Of a stretch of DNA of 64,000 nucleotides, positions 1 to 7,671 are shown in pieces. The stretch is from Sphingobium sp. 15-1 (lineage in GTDB: Bacteria > Pseudomonadota > Alphaproteobacteria > Sphingomonadales > Sphingomonadaceae), in NCBI RefSeq assembly GCF_013375535.1, contig NZ_JABXJG010000003.1:186001-250000 (forward strand), written 5' to 3'. Below the pieces are notes generated by a model. The model searched no databases. It had not been told where the DNA came from and was given only the letters and a program-made list of their open reading frames with translations. Both the position numbers and the translations under genes were made by a program. The first letter of the stretch is position 1; each line of letters starts with the position of its first letter.

Positions 1-461
1 TTCGTCGCATATTGGGCCACTATCCGACCGGCGTCTGCGCTATCACCGCGGTTCAGCCGGACGGCGTTCCCGCCGCCATGATCGTCGGCTCCTTCACCTC
101 GGTATCGCTCGATCCGCCGCTGGTCGCCTTCTTTCCTGACAAGGGATCGTCGAGCTGGCCCAAGATCGAAGCGGCGGGGGGCTTCTGCGTCAATGTGCTG
201 GGGGACGGGCAGGAGGGACTCTGCCGTATCCTTGCGTCCAAGGACCCGAACAAGTTCGAGGGCGTGCCGCATCACCTCTCGGTGCTCGGATCACCGGTGC
301 TGGACGGCGCGCTCGCCTGGATCGATTGCACCATCCAGGCCGTGCATGAAGCGGGCGACCATTATATCGTGCTCGGCGCGGTCCATTCACTCGACGCCCA
401 CCATCCCGGCGCACCCTTGTTGTTCCACAAGGGCGCCTATGGCCGGGTCATGCCGCTTTGA
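1..461 (+). CDS. Flavin reductase domain protein, 5' end cut by window
   Basis: This is the C-terminal part of a flavin reductase-like FMN-binding split-barrel protein. The frame is open to the window edge (from base 3), so the true start lies outside; the TTG at 12 is an internal Leu. The visible part begins with the family-typical GHYPTGVCAIT stretch, followed by the substrate/FMN-binding segments SFTSVSLDPPLVAFFPD and the terminal region DHYIVLGAVHSLD. Such proteins reduce FMN or FAD with NAD(P)H and pass the free reduced flavin to a partner oxygenase. Here the likely partners are the LLM-type oxygenases encoded nearby, which is inference from context. A ferredoxin gene follows 31 bases downstream on the same strand, probably in the same transcript. 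Some family members bind flavin without being reductases, so the activity is assigned only at family level. Confidence 0.8.
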   Translation, partial: RRILGHYPTGVCAITAVQPDGVPAAMIVGSFTSVSLDPPLVAFFPDKGSSSWPKIEAAGGFCVNVLGDGQEGLCRILASKDPNKFEGVPHHLSVLGSPVLDGALAWIDCTIQAVHEAGDHYIVLGAVHSLDAHHPGAPLLFHKGAYGRVMPL

Positions 462-492
462 GCGGATCTGCGAGCAGGGACTGACGCAAAAT

Positions 493-810
493 ATGGCGAA
501 TTTGATTATAGTCGACCGCCTCGGTCGCGAACATGCGCTTGAGGTTCAGGGAGGGCTCTCGGTTATGGAGGCCATCCGCGACCACGGGTTGGACGAGCTG
601 CTTGCCCTTTGCGGGGGATGCTGTTCGTGCGCGACCTGTCATGTCTATGTCGCGGAGGAACATGCCGATCTCTTTCCGCCGCTGACGGAAGATGAAAACG
701 ACCTGCTGGACAGTTCGGATCACCGCACGCCGGCAAGCCGGCTGTCGTGCCAGCTCGTCGTCGATGGCTCGGCTCAAAATATCAGGATCGCCATCGCGCC
801 AGAAGATTGA
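493..810 (+). CDS. [2Fe-2S] ferredoxin, adrenodoxin/putidaredoxin type
   Basis: This 105-residue protein has the vertebrate/bacterial-type [2Fe-2S] ferredoxin pattern. The cluster ligands follow C-x5-C-x2-C in the stretch LCGGCCSCATCHVYV (residues about 37-51), with a fourth Cys in LSCQL near residue 85. Two extra Cys lie inside the loop (GGCCS), which is unusual; putidaredoxin-like proteins normally carry Ser or Ala there. The DENDLLD segment is the typical acidic helix that docks reductase and oxygenase. The ATG at 493 was chosen because the family begins within a few residues of this MANLIIVDR stretch. It probably donates electrons to an oxygenase such as a P450, but no P450 lies in this cluster; the one in the window is at 18.6-19.8 kb. 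Low-potential electron transfer is family knowledge and the partner is unknown. Confidence 0.88.
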   Translation: MANLIIVDRLGREHALEVQGGLSVMEAIRDHGLDELLALCGGCCSCATCHVYVAEEHADLFPPLTEDENDLLDSSDHRTPASRLSCQLVVDGSAQNIRIAIAPED

Positions 811-815
811 AGGAT

Positions 816-841
816 AGGGCGGAGCTTGCGCGCCGCCCTTT
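816..841. terminator. Hairpin terminator between convergent genes
   Basis: AGGGCGG and CCGCCCT form a perfect 7-bp stem with a 10-base loop, followed by TTTC on the plus strand. It lies in the 35-base gap between the ferredoxin gene and the convergent RibBA-like gene and could serve both. Confidence 0.6.
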
Positions 842-845
842 CACT

Positions 846-1964
846 TCATGCTTGCGAGGCTGAGTCCCGCAGCGGAACGCGTCCCACAACCGTCAGTCCG
901 AATCCCTCCAGTGCCGCCAGTTTTGCCTTGCTGGATGTCAGCAGGGTCATCTGACACACGCCCAGATCAAGCAAGATTTGGGCGCCAATCCCATAATCCC
1001 GCGTTGCGTTGGTATCATGATAGGTCTTGCGGCCCCCCTCGATCCGCTTGGAGATGGAATCGGGGCTTGGGTCGCGAACGAAGACCGCTACGGCCTGTCC
1101 TTCATGGGCGGCGATGGTCTGGAGCGCCTGGGGTACATATTCCGGATGGGCTTGCGACCAGCCCAGCAGGTCAGCCGTCAGGTCCACCTGATGCACGCGG
1201 ACCAAAGTCTCGCGATCGGATCGTATTTCTCCCTTTACCAGCGCGACATGTTCCCCGCCGTCGATCTGGTTGCGATAGACATGGATGGTGAGGTTGCCGC
1301 CGTAGAAACTGTGGAACGGAGCGCTGGCGACGCATTGCACCAGCTTTTCCGACCGGCGGCGATAGGCGATGAGGTCTGCGATGGTGCCGACCTTGAGGCC
1401 ATGCTCTTTCGCAAAAACCAACAGCTCCGGCAGGCGCGCCATGGTTCCATCGTCGTTCATCACCTCGCAGATGACGCCTGCTGGCGTGAGGCCCGCGAGG
1501 CGCGAGATGTCGACCGCCGCCTCCGTGTGGCCAGCCCTGACCAGCACGCCGCCGTCGCGCGCCGTCAGCGGGAAGATATGGCCGGGCGAGACGATGTCGG
1601 CGGCGGTCTTGGTGGGATCGACGGCGACGGCGACGGTGTGGGCGCGATCCTGCGCCGAAATGCCGGTGGTCACGCCTTCGCGGGCTTCGATCGATACGGT
1701 GAAGGCCGTGCCATGGCCGGACTGGTTGTTGACCGTCATCGGCGGCAGTTTCAGATGCTCCGCCCGCGCCTGCGTCATGGCGAGGCAGATGAGGCCGCGC
1801 GCATGTTTCGCCATGAAATTGATTTGGCGCGGCGTCGCGAACTGGGCCGGGATGATGACGTCGCCCTCATTTTCGCGGTCGTCGGCGTCAACCAATATAT
1901 AGGGGAGTCCGTCGATGGCATCCTGGATGATGTCTTCGATCGATGAGATGCCTTCGGTGCTCAT
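846..1964 (-). CDS. ribB: 3,4-dihydroxy-2-butanone-4-phosphate synthase with degenerate GTP cyclohydrolase II domain (RibBA-like)
   Basis: A 372-residue two-domain protein. The N-terminal domain (about 1-205) carries the RibB signature DDRENEGD at 28-35, then SGHGTAFT and RAGHTEAAVD, the usual ribulose-5-phosphate and metal-binding segments. It should make the four-carbon riboflavin precursor. The C-terminal domain has the RibA fold outline (RVHQVDLTADLL, then TNATRDYGIGAQIL) but lacks the Cys triad that binds the catalytic zinc in GTP cyclohydrolase II, so that half is probably inactive, as in several alphaproteobacterial RibBA-like proteins. The ATG at 1964 is preferred over 1979 because a GGAAAG stretch lies at good spacing before it. 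It starts 27 bases after the CoA ligase stop on the same strand. A flavin-supply gene beside flavin-dependent oxygenases suggests co-regulated cofactor supply. A second housekeeping ribB copy elsewhere is likely. Confidence 0.88.
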   Translation of the reverse strand: MSTEGISSIEDIIQDAIDGLPYILVDADDRENEGDVIIPAQFATPRQINFMAKHARGLICLAMTQARAEHLKLPPMTVNNQSGHGTAFTVSIEAREGVTTGISAQDRAHTVAVAVDPTKTAADIVSPGHIFPLTARDGGVLVRAGHTEAAVDISRLAGLTPAGVICEVMNDDGTMARLPELLVFAKEHGLKVGTIADLIAYRRRSEKLVQCVASAPFHSFYGGNLTIHVYRNQIDGGEHVALVKGEIRSDRETLVRVHQVDLTADLLGWSQAHPEYVPQALQTIAAHEGQAVAVFVRDPSPDSISKRIEGGRKTYHDTNATRDYGIGAQILLDLGVCQMTLLTSSKAKLAALEGFGLTVVGRVPLRDSASQA

Positions 1965-1991
1965 TGCTTTTCTTTCCATTTGCCTGTCGGT

Positions 1992-3677
1992 TCAGGCTGC
2001 GCCCTTCGCCGCAGCGAGCTGTGCCAATGCCATGTCCTTGAGGATATTCTTCTGCACCTTGCCAGTGCCGGTCTTGGGCAGTTCATTGTCGGCAATGAAC
2101 CATATGTCGCGCGGCAGCTTGTAGCCCGCCACTTGCGGAGCGAGCCAGGCGAGCAGTTCTTCGGCGGTGAAGGACTGGCCGTCGGCCAGCACGATCCACG
2201 CACAACCGCATTCGCCCCATCGGTCATCGGGCATGCCGATGAAAAAGGCCTGTGCGATGGCTGGATGGGCAGTGACGAGTTGCTCCAGCTCCTTGGGGGA
2301 AACCAGTTCGCCCTTGCTCTTGTAGAGTTCCTTCGACCGCCCGGTGAGGAACAGATTGCCGTCGGGCCTGAATTGTCCAAGGTCGCCCGTGCGAATCCAG
2401 CCACCCGGAAGGAACAGCTTCGCGCTTTCCTCCGGACGGCGGAAATAGCCGAGGCTGTTCATCGGCCCGCGGGTGCAGAGTTCGCCCGCCGCGCCGTGCG
2501 GCAGATCCTCCCCGGTTTCCGGGTCGATCGTCTTGAACTCGCAAATCCTGCCGCCCAGCGCGGGGATTCCGGCAATACCGGCCTCGACGATGCAGCCCTG
2601 CGTTTCCGCGACGATCTCGATCGGATCGCCCGGCTTTGTGCACACGATGGTCGCGGTCACTTCGGTCTGGCCGTAGCTGGTGAAAATCTCCTCGCAGCCG
2701 AAGACCCGCTGTATCTCGCGCCAGACCCAGCTCGGCGTCGGCGCTGCGGCGCTGTGCACGGCGGTCAGGGAGGACAGATCGTAACTTTGCGTCTTCGCCT
2801 GCTCCATCATGGCGATCGTCATGGTCGGAACGCCCATGAGGTAAGTCGCGCTGTGGCGCTCGGTCGCGCTCAGCAGGGCGTGCGGATCGAAGCGGAGCAG
2901 GGGGATGATGGCGCCGCCCACGATCATCCCCGACAGCAGGCCCACGACAAGGCCGAAGGAATGATAGAGCGGCAGCGAGAAGACCGCGCGCCGACCGTCC
3001 TTGAACGCCTGATGATAGGCGCCGGCATAAGCGGCCCGCAGCAGATTGTCATGGGTCTGCATCACCCCCTTGGGCGATCCGGTCGTGCCGGAGGTGAACA
3101 TGATGACGGCCGGATCATGGGCTTCGGCGCCCTGTTCGGGCAGTTCCCCGGCCGGTAGCGCATCGAAAAAATGCTGGGGCGCGTTGATGTCGTACACCAA
3201 GCCCCGGCGCAATTCCGGCAGGGGGGCATAGTCGCCGGTCCGCCATCCCGGCATGCGCTCGTCCAGTTCCCGATCGAAGCGGCGGGAACCGAAGCCGGCC
3301 ATGCTGACGAGCAGCGCGCATCCGGCTTCGCGGATGACATATTCCAGCTCCTTGGGGCCGTAGAGCGTGTTGATCGCCACGGCCACGGCCCCGGTGCGCC
3401 AGATCGCGAAGAGCAGGGACACAGTGACGGGATAATTGGCCATCATCAGGCCCACCCGTTCGCCGCGCTGGATGCCGAGGGCCACGAGGCCCGCCGCGAT
3501 CTGCCGGGATTGCGCCTCCACCGTGGCATAATCGAGCGTTTCGCCATCGGTGATGACGAGCGGGCGCGTGCCATAATCTTCGGCGGCGCGTCTGAGATAA
3601 GCGTCCAGCGTCATCTCCTGCCAGACAGGATGCCGGTCTGCCATGGCCTGGCGCCGCGCTGCGATGGACTCACTCAC
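1992..3677 (-). CDS. AMP-dependent acyl-CoA synthetase/ligase
   Basis: This 561-residue member of the ANL adenylating superfamily activates a carboxylic acid with ATP and joins it to CoA. The phosphate-binding motif MFTSGTTGSPKGV lies near residues 193-205. Later come TSYGQTE, GELCTRGP, the hinge region WIRTGDLGQFRPDGNLFLTGR and the C-terminal lysine motif LPKTGTGKVQKN, so all catalytic motifs are present. Length is normal. The gene is divergent from the LLM oxygenase at 3970 and leads a two-gene transcript with the RibBA-like gene. Together with the enoyl-CoA hydratase homologue, SDR and thiolase in this cluster, it suggests degradation through CoA thioesters. The acid substrate cannot be read from the sequence; long-chain, cinnamate-like or terpenoid acids are all possible. 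Confidence 0.9.
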   Translation of the reverse strand: MSESIAARRQAMADRHPVWQEMTLDAYLRRAAEDYGTRPLVITDGETLDYATVEAQSRQIAAGLVALGIQRGERVGLMMANYPVTVSLLFAIWRTGAVAVAINTLYGPKELEYVIREAGCALLVSMAGFGSRRFDRELDERMPGWRTGDYAPLPELRRGLVYDINAPQHFFDALPAGELPEQGAEAHDPAVIMFTSGTTGSPKGVMQTHDNLLRAAYAGAYHQAFKDGRRAVFSLPLYHSFGLVVGLLSGMIVGGAIIPLLRFDPHALLSATERHSATYLMGVPTMTIAMMEQAKTQSYDLSSLTAVHSAAAPTPSWVWREIQRVFGCEEIFTSYGQTEVTATIVCTKPGDPIEIVAETQGCIVEAGIAGIPALGGRICEFKTIDPETGEDLPHGAAGELCTRGPMNSLGYFRRPEESAKLFLPGGWIRTGDLGQFRPDGNLFLTGRSKELYKSKGELVSPKELEQLVTAHPAIAQAFFIGMPDDRWGECGCAWIVLADGQSFTAEELLAWLAPQVAGYKLPRDIWFIADNELPKTGTGKVQKNILKDMALAQLAAAKGAA

Positions 3678-3969
3678 AGGTCGAAATCTCCTCTGCCTAA
3701 TTTCTGTTATGATGCAAATTTACGCCATGTTCGTCAAGGGCGACAGTTTTTCGCTGTCGTTTCCTGTCTCTGCCTTCGATTTTTAAGGGAAAGAGAAATA
3801 TCATTTAAATAACAGAAATATATGGATAAAATTATGGCAGAAAACCGAGTTTCGAGCTTTTTCAATGGCTGAAAATGGCCGCGTGGGCAGCTTTGCCGTG
3901 CGAAGGGGCTTGCCAAATCAACCTAATTGTAATTAGTTTAATTCCAAGAGATGCGATTTGGAGGCGAAT
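3678..3969. promoter_or_regulatory. Divergent promoter region, ligase/LLM oxygenase
   Basis: A 292-base AT-rich gap between divergent genes. It holds a small hairpin (CGACAG and CTGTCG around a T-rich loop near 3750-3768) and an AT-rich stretch near 3790-3830. The plus-strand gene has a strong GGAGG ribosome site at 3960-3964. No clear operator was recognised. Two TetR genes of this cluster (6980, 9142) are candidate regulators. Confidence 0.5.
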
Positions 3970-5076
3970 ATGGAAGTGGGATTGGGGCTGACGTTCCAGA
4001 ATCTGAACGACAAGGTCAGCGATATCGACGTGTTCCGTCACGAACTCTCGCTGGCGGCGCGCGCCGAAGATCAGGGCTTCGATTCCGTCTGGACGCCGGA
4101 GCATCATTTCACCGGCTATATGATGACGCCCAACGTGCCCCAGTTCCTGTCCTGGGTGGCGGGCCAGACCAAGCGGATCAAGCTCGGCACGACCGTCACC
4201 GTGCTGCCGTGGCAGAACCCGGTTCGCATCGCGGAAAGCTTCCTCCTGCTCGACCAGTTCTCCGAAGGGCGCGCGATCCTGGGTATCGGCCGGGGTCTGG
4301 GCAAGGAGGAGTTTGACGGCTTCGGCGTGCCCATGGGCGAGGCGCGCAAGCGTTTCCGCGAATATGCCGAGGCGTTGCTGGAAGCGCTGGAAACCGGCGT
4401 CATGGAATATGACGGCGACTATCTGAAGCAGCCCCGCGTCGAGCTGCGCCCGCGCCCCTATGCCAGCTATCGGGGTCGTGTGTTCGCCTCCGCCGTGTCG
4501 CCGGAATCGGTCAAGCTGATGGCCAATCTGGACGTCGGGTTGATGATCATCGCGCAGAAGCCCTGGGACCGGGTCCAGGAGGATATCACCAGCTATCGCG
4601 AGCGTTTTTTCGCGATGCAGGGGCGTCCTGCACCCAAGCCGGTGGTCGTCGCTTTCGTCGCCGTCAATGAGGATGCGGCGAAGGCGCAGGAAATGCGCGA
4701 CAAATATCTGCTTGAATATGCCCGCTCGACTTCCTCCTTCTATCAGTTCGGCAACAAGGAATTCGCCTCGATCGAAGGCTATGAATATTATGGCGCGCTG
4801 GCGGCCAGCGTGGAGAAGAACGGCATCGAGAAATTCAACAACTTCCTCGCCGATCTCCAGATATGGGGCCGCCCGGAAGAGGTGCTGGAGAAGCTGAAGG
4901 CGATGGTCGATCGCTTCGACGTGGGCAGCTTCATCATCTATACCCAGTTCGGCGACATGCCCTTTGAGGTGGGCCGGGAGAATTACGAGCTTTTCGCGCG
5001 CAAGGTTCTGCCCCATCTCAAGGACATCGATGTGTCCGCGCCGGTCGCTCCGGTCGGCGTGCAGACTTTGGCGTGA
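3970..5076 (+). CDS. LLM class flavin-dependent oxidoreductase (luciferase-like monooxygenase)
   Basis: A 368-residue protein of the bacterial luciferase-like fold, which uses FMNH2 from a separate reductase to oxygenate a substrate. Visible family features are the N-terminal VGLGLTFQN strand, RAEDQGFDSVWTPEHHF (helix and His region), RIKLGTTVTVLPWQNPVRIAE, and SEGRAILGIGRGLGKEEFDGFGV, the phosphate-binding segment typical of the subfamily. The C-terminal part IWGRPEEVLEKL is also standard. The start at 3970 is set by GGAGG five bases upstream; an in-frame TTG at 3958 lacks a ribosome site. It is followed after 47 bases by the enoyl-CoA hydratase homologue and then the SMP-30 gene, probably one operon. 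The flavin reductase at 1-461 is a plausible partner. Substrate unknown; Baeyer-Villiger type or hydroxylating activity would fit the lactonase downstream. Confidence 0.87.
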   Translation: MEVGLGLTFQNLNDKVSDIDVFRHELSLAARAEDQGFDSVWTPEHHFTGYMMTPNVPQFLSWVAGQTKRIKLGTTVTVLPWQNPVRIAESFLLLDQFSEGRAILGIGRGLGKEEFDGFGVPMGEARKRFREYAEALLEALETGVMEYDGDYLKQPRVELRPRPYASYRGRVFASAVSPESVKLMANLDVGLMIIAQKPWDRVQEDITSYRERFFAMQGRPAPKPVVVAFVAVNEDAAKAQEMRDKYLLEYARSTSSFYQFGNKEFASIEGYEYYGALAASVEKNGIEKFNNFLADLQIWGRPEEVLEKLKAMVDRFDVGSFIIYTQFGDMPFEVGRENYELFARKVLPHLKDIDVSAPVAPVGVQTLA

Positions 5077-5079
5077 TGC

Positions 5080-5106
5080 GGCGGCCGATCAGGATCGGCG
5101 CCTTTT
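5080..5106 (+). terminator. Hairpin followed by T-run between LLM and hydratase genes
   Basis: GCCGATC and GATCGGC pair around a two-base loop, extended by GGC/GCC with one bulged base, and are followed by CCTTTT. It may be a partial terminator or attenuator inside the operon rather than a full stop, because the next gene starts only about 18 bases later. Confidence 0.4.
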
Positions 5107-5123
5107 GAGAGGATGAGGACAGG

Positions 5124-5969
5124 ATGAGCGAGCCATTGCTCCTGTACGATGTGCGTGACGGCACCGCGTGGATCACGCTGAACCGGCCAGAAAAGCGCAA
5201 CGCGCTAAGTGAGGAGTTGCAGGAGCAGCTGAATGCGATGCTGTGGGACGCCGATGAGGATGTTCGCGTCCATGCGGTGGTCCTCAAGGCGGCGGGTCCG
5301 GATTTCTGTTCGGGTTATGACCTTCAGAAATATGACCAGCCGATCCCCGGACAGGTGGATCACCGGCGCGGCCGGGCGAAGTTCGACGATGACAGTTGGC
5401 ATCAGGAACGCGCCCAGCGGCTGCGCATGGCGCTGTTCGACATGCACAAGCCGGTGATCGCGCAGGTCCATGGCCGTTGTCTGGCGGGAGGGACCGATCT
5501 GGCCCTGCTCTGCGACATGGTGATCTGCGCGGACGATGCGATCTTTGGCTTTCCGCCCGCGCGGTCGCAGGGGTCGCTGCCGAGTCATATGTGGCTCTAT
5601 CTGGCCGGGCCGCAATGGGCGAAGCGGCTGCTGCTGACCGGGGATTCCATTCGGGGCGAGGATGCGGCCCGGATCGGCCTGGCGCTCAAGGCCGTTCCCG
5701 CCGACCAGTTGGAGGCGGAGGTCAAAGCGCTCGCGGCACGGCTGGCGCTGATCGACCCCGATCTGCTGAGCGCCAACAAGCGGATCGTCAATATCGGCCT
5801 CGAACTGATGGGCGCGCGGACCTTGCAGCGCATGGCGGCGGAAATGGACGCGCGCGGGCATCTGGCGGCCAGCCGGACGCGCTTCAACGAAACCGTGCGG
5901 ACGCAGGGCCTCAAGGAAGCCGTGCGGCAACGCGACGAACCCTTTGGCGATCCGATCGTAAAGCTCTGA
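5124..5969 (+). CDS. Enoyl-CoA hydratase/isomerase family protein lacking classical catalytic Glu pair
   Basis: A 281-residue crotonase-fold protein. The oxyanion-hole segments DFCSGYDLQK and HGRCLAGGTDLALLCD are present, so CoA thioester binding is likely. At the positions where hydratases carry the two catalytic glutamates, this protein reads GFPPARSQG and WAKRLLLTG, so neither Glu is visible. It may therefore be a hydrolase, lyase, isomerase or decarboxylase of the superfamily rather than a hydratase. The ATG at 5124 follows GAGGACAGG. It lies between the LLM gene and the SMP-30 gene, 20 bases from the latter, in an apparent operon. Fold assignment is firm; the reaction is open. Confidence 0.85.
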   Translation: MSEPLLLYDVRDGTAWITLNRPEKRNALSEELQEQLNAMLWDADEDVRVHAVVLKAAGPDFCSGYDLQKYDQPIPGQVDHRRGRAKFDDDSWHQERAQRLRMALFDMHKPVIAQVHGRCLAGGTDLALLCDMVICADDAIFGFPPARSQGSLPSHMWLYLAGPQWAKRLLLTGDSIRGEDAARIGLALKAVPADQLEAEVKALAARLALIDPDLLSANKRIVNIGLELMGARTLQRMAAEMDARGHLAASRTRFNETVRTQGLKEAVRQRDEPFGDPIVKL

Positions 5970-5989
5970 TAGAAGGACGGGATGAGGCT

Positions 5990-6925
5990 ATGATGGAAGG
6001 CGAAGGCTGGCGCTGCCTGTGGGACGCGAAGGCGATCCTGGGTGAAAGCACCATCTGGGACGATCGGGACGGCTGCATCTATTGGGTCGACATCGAAGCG
6101 CCGAGCGTCAACTGGTATCATCTGGAGAGCGGCGAGAAGGGCCGGTGGGACGCGCCAGCCTGGATCAGCGCCATCGCGCCGCGGGCCAGCGGCGGCTTCG
6201 TCGCCTCCTGCGCCGACGGTTTCGCCCATGTCGATCCCCGGCGGGGGATTTACCAGCCCTTCATCCATCCCATCCCCAATCCGAAAGTTGCGCGCCTGAA
6301 TGACGGCGTCACCGATCGCAAGGGGCGCTACTGGTCAGGGTCCTGCGATTCCAGCCAGTGGGATGAAAGCACCACGGCTGAGGACAAGGAAAGCACGCTC
6401 GGCAATTTCGAGGTCCGCAGCACCGGCGAACTCTACCGGCTCGATGCCGATGGAACGGTTAGCACGCAGGAACGGAATATCGTCACCGCCAATGGCCCGG
6501 CCTTCAGCCCCGATGGCAGGATCGCTTATGTGAACGATTCCATGCCGCTGGTAAGCTGGGCCTATGATGTGGCGGAGGATGGCACCCTGTCCAACCGCCG
6601 CGATTTCCTGACGTTCAAGCCCGAGGATGGCTATCCCGACGGCATGGCCGTCGATGTCGAAGGCTGCATCTGGATGGCCTTTTACGAAAGCTGGATGTTG
6701 CGTCGCTTTGCGCCGGATGCCACCTTGCTGGAGGAACGGCGCCTGCCGATCCGGCGCGGTCTTCGCCCGGCCTTTGGCGGTACAGATTATAGTCGGCTGT
6801 TCCTGATCACCGGCTCGCAGGGCTTCACGCCCGAAATCTTCGCGGAGCAGCCGCTCGCGGGCGGTCTGTTCGAGATTCTCGATCCGCCGGCCGCAGGCGT
6901 CCCCAACACGCCTTTCGCCGGATAG
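5990..6925 (+). CDS. SMP-30/gluconolactonase/LRE-like lactonase
   Basis: A 311-residue six-bladed beta-propeller of the SMP-30/gluconolactonase family. Supporting segments are LGESTIWDDRDGCIYWVDIEAP near the N terminus (the first metal-binding Glu lies in GES), RLNDGVTDRKGRYWSG (the Asn/Asp metal site), ANGPAFSPDGRIAYVNDS and YPDGMAVDVEGCIWMAFY. These enzymes hydrolyse lactones with a bound divalent metal. The start at 5990 is one of two adjacent ATGs. Its place after an LLM oxygenase suggests that it opens a lactone made by oxygenation (for example Baeyer-Villiger-like), which is inference. It is the last gene of the 3970-6925 run; a TetR gene follows after 54 bases. Confidence 0.87.
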   Translation: MMEGEGWRCLWDAKAILGESTIWDDRDGCIYWVDIEAPSVNWYHLESGEKGRWDAPAWISAIAPRASGGFVASCADGFAHVDPRRGIYQPFIHPIPNPKVARLNDGVTDRKGRYWSGSCDSSQWDESTTAEDKESTLGNFEVRSTGELYRLDADGTVSTQERNIVTANGPAFSPDGRIAYVNDSMPLVSWAYDVAEDGTLSNRRDFLTFKPEDGYPDGMAVDVEGCIWMAFYESWMLRRFAPDATLLEERRLPIRRGLRPAFGGTDYSRLFLITGSQGFTPEIFAEQPLAGGLFEILDPPAAGVPNTPFAG

Positions 6926-6979
6926 GCTCGCCATAGGCGAAAGGGCTGTATTTCGCTGAAATAGCGGTTAAGAGGGCGC

Positions 6980-7573
6980 ATGGCACAAGCAGATAATGGC
7001 CGAACGCGCATTCTGGATTCCGCCGCCGCGATCCTGCGGCAAAAGGGGCTGGCCGGCGCCAAGCTGAGCGACATTGCAAAGGGGGCCGGCATGCTGGCCC
7101 CCAGCATCTATCATCATTTTCCGTCCAAGGACCATCTGGTCGAGGAAGTGATGATGGAGGGCATCTATCATAACAACCGCCACATCATGGCGCGCGTCGA
7201 GGGGCTGGGGTCGGGGGCATCGCCCATGGTGCGGCTGCGCGCGGCCATCGTCGCGCATGTCGACTTCCTGTTGACCGGAGACGATTATTCGTCCGCCGTC
7301 TCCCGCGTGTTCGATGACTTGCCCGATGAGATGCGTCAGCGCGTGCTGGCGGCCTATTCCAGCTTCGACAATTATTGGCGCGATTTGATCGTCGCGGCTC
7401 AGGCCGACGGTAGCGGCGCCAAGGCTCTGGACGCCACTGTCGTTCGCAAGTTCCTGATTGCGATGCTCGATTCCTGTTCGTCCTGGTATCGACCGGGAAA
7501 GCTGGGGCCTGCGCAGATTGCCGAACAGGCGGCCGATCTGCTTCTCTACGGGTTCGCGGTCGAACATCCCTGA
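6980..7573 (+). CDS. TetR family transcriptional regulator
   Basis: This 197-residue protein has a clear N-terminal TetR helix-turn-helix: RTRILDSAAAILRQKGLAG, then LSDIAKGAGMLAPSIYHHF with the recognition helix, then the SKDHLVEEV helix. The C-terminal ligand-binding part (about 60-197) is not assignable to a ligand class. It lies just downstream of the LLM-hydratase-lactonase operon on the same strand and ends before a bidirectional terminator, so it probably controls this operon, perhaps through the divergent promoter at 3678-3969. Unrelated in detail to the paralogous TetR pair at 26.4 and 36.9 kb. Confidence 0.88.
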   Translation: MAQADNGRTRILDSAAAILRQKGLAGAKLSDIAKGAGMLAPSIYHHFPSKDHLVEEVMMEGIYHNNRHIMARVEGLGSGASPMVRLRAAIVAHVDFLLTGDDYSSAVSRVFDDLPDEMRQRVLAAYSSFDNYWRDLIVAAQADGSGAKALDATVVRKFLIAMLDSCSSWYRPGKLGPAQIAEQAADLLLYGFAVEHP

Positions 7574-7614
7574 TCTTTAGTGGTGCGCACGGCGCGTATC
7601 ACGCTTTCGGACAT

Positions 7615-7655
7615 AAAAAAGGGGTGAGAGATCGATGATCTCCCACCCCTTTTTG
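7615..7655. terminator. Bidirectional rho-independent terminator
   Basis: GGGGTGAGAGATC (7621-7633) pairs with GATCTCCCACCCC (7637-7649) with one mismatch. The stem is flanked by an A-run on the left and a T-run on the right. It separates the convergent TetR (ends 7573) and LLM (ends 7672) genes and can serve both. Confidence 0.85.
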
Positions 7656-7671
7656 CGTTGCGATCCGAAGA

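Noticed and set aside
978..1946. Long open frame opposite the RibBA-like gene
   Set aside because: Antisense shadow of a high-GC gene; Arg/Asp-rich, no domain, no ribosome site.
1980..3158. 392-codon open frame opposite the CoA ligase
   Set aside because: Shadow of the ligase, which has all ANL motifs.
3862..5016. 384-codon open frame opposite the first LLM gene
   Set aside because: His/Arg-rich antisense shadow with no family features; the LLM frame is certain.
5396..5989. Long N-terminal extension of the SMP-30 frame
   Set aside because: It overlaps the hydratase gene, and the protein family starts at the MMEGEGW region (5990).
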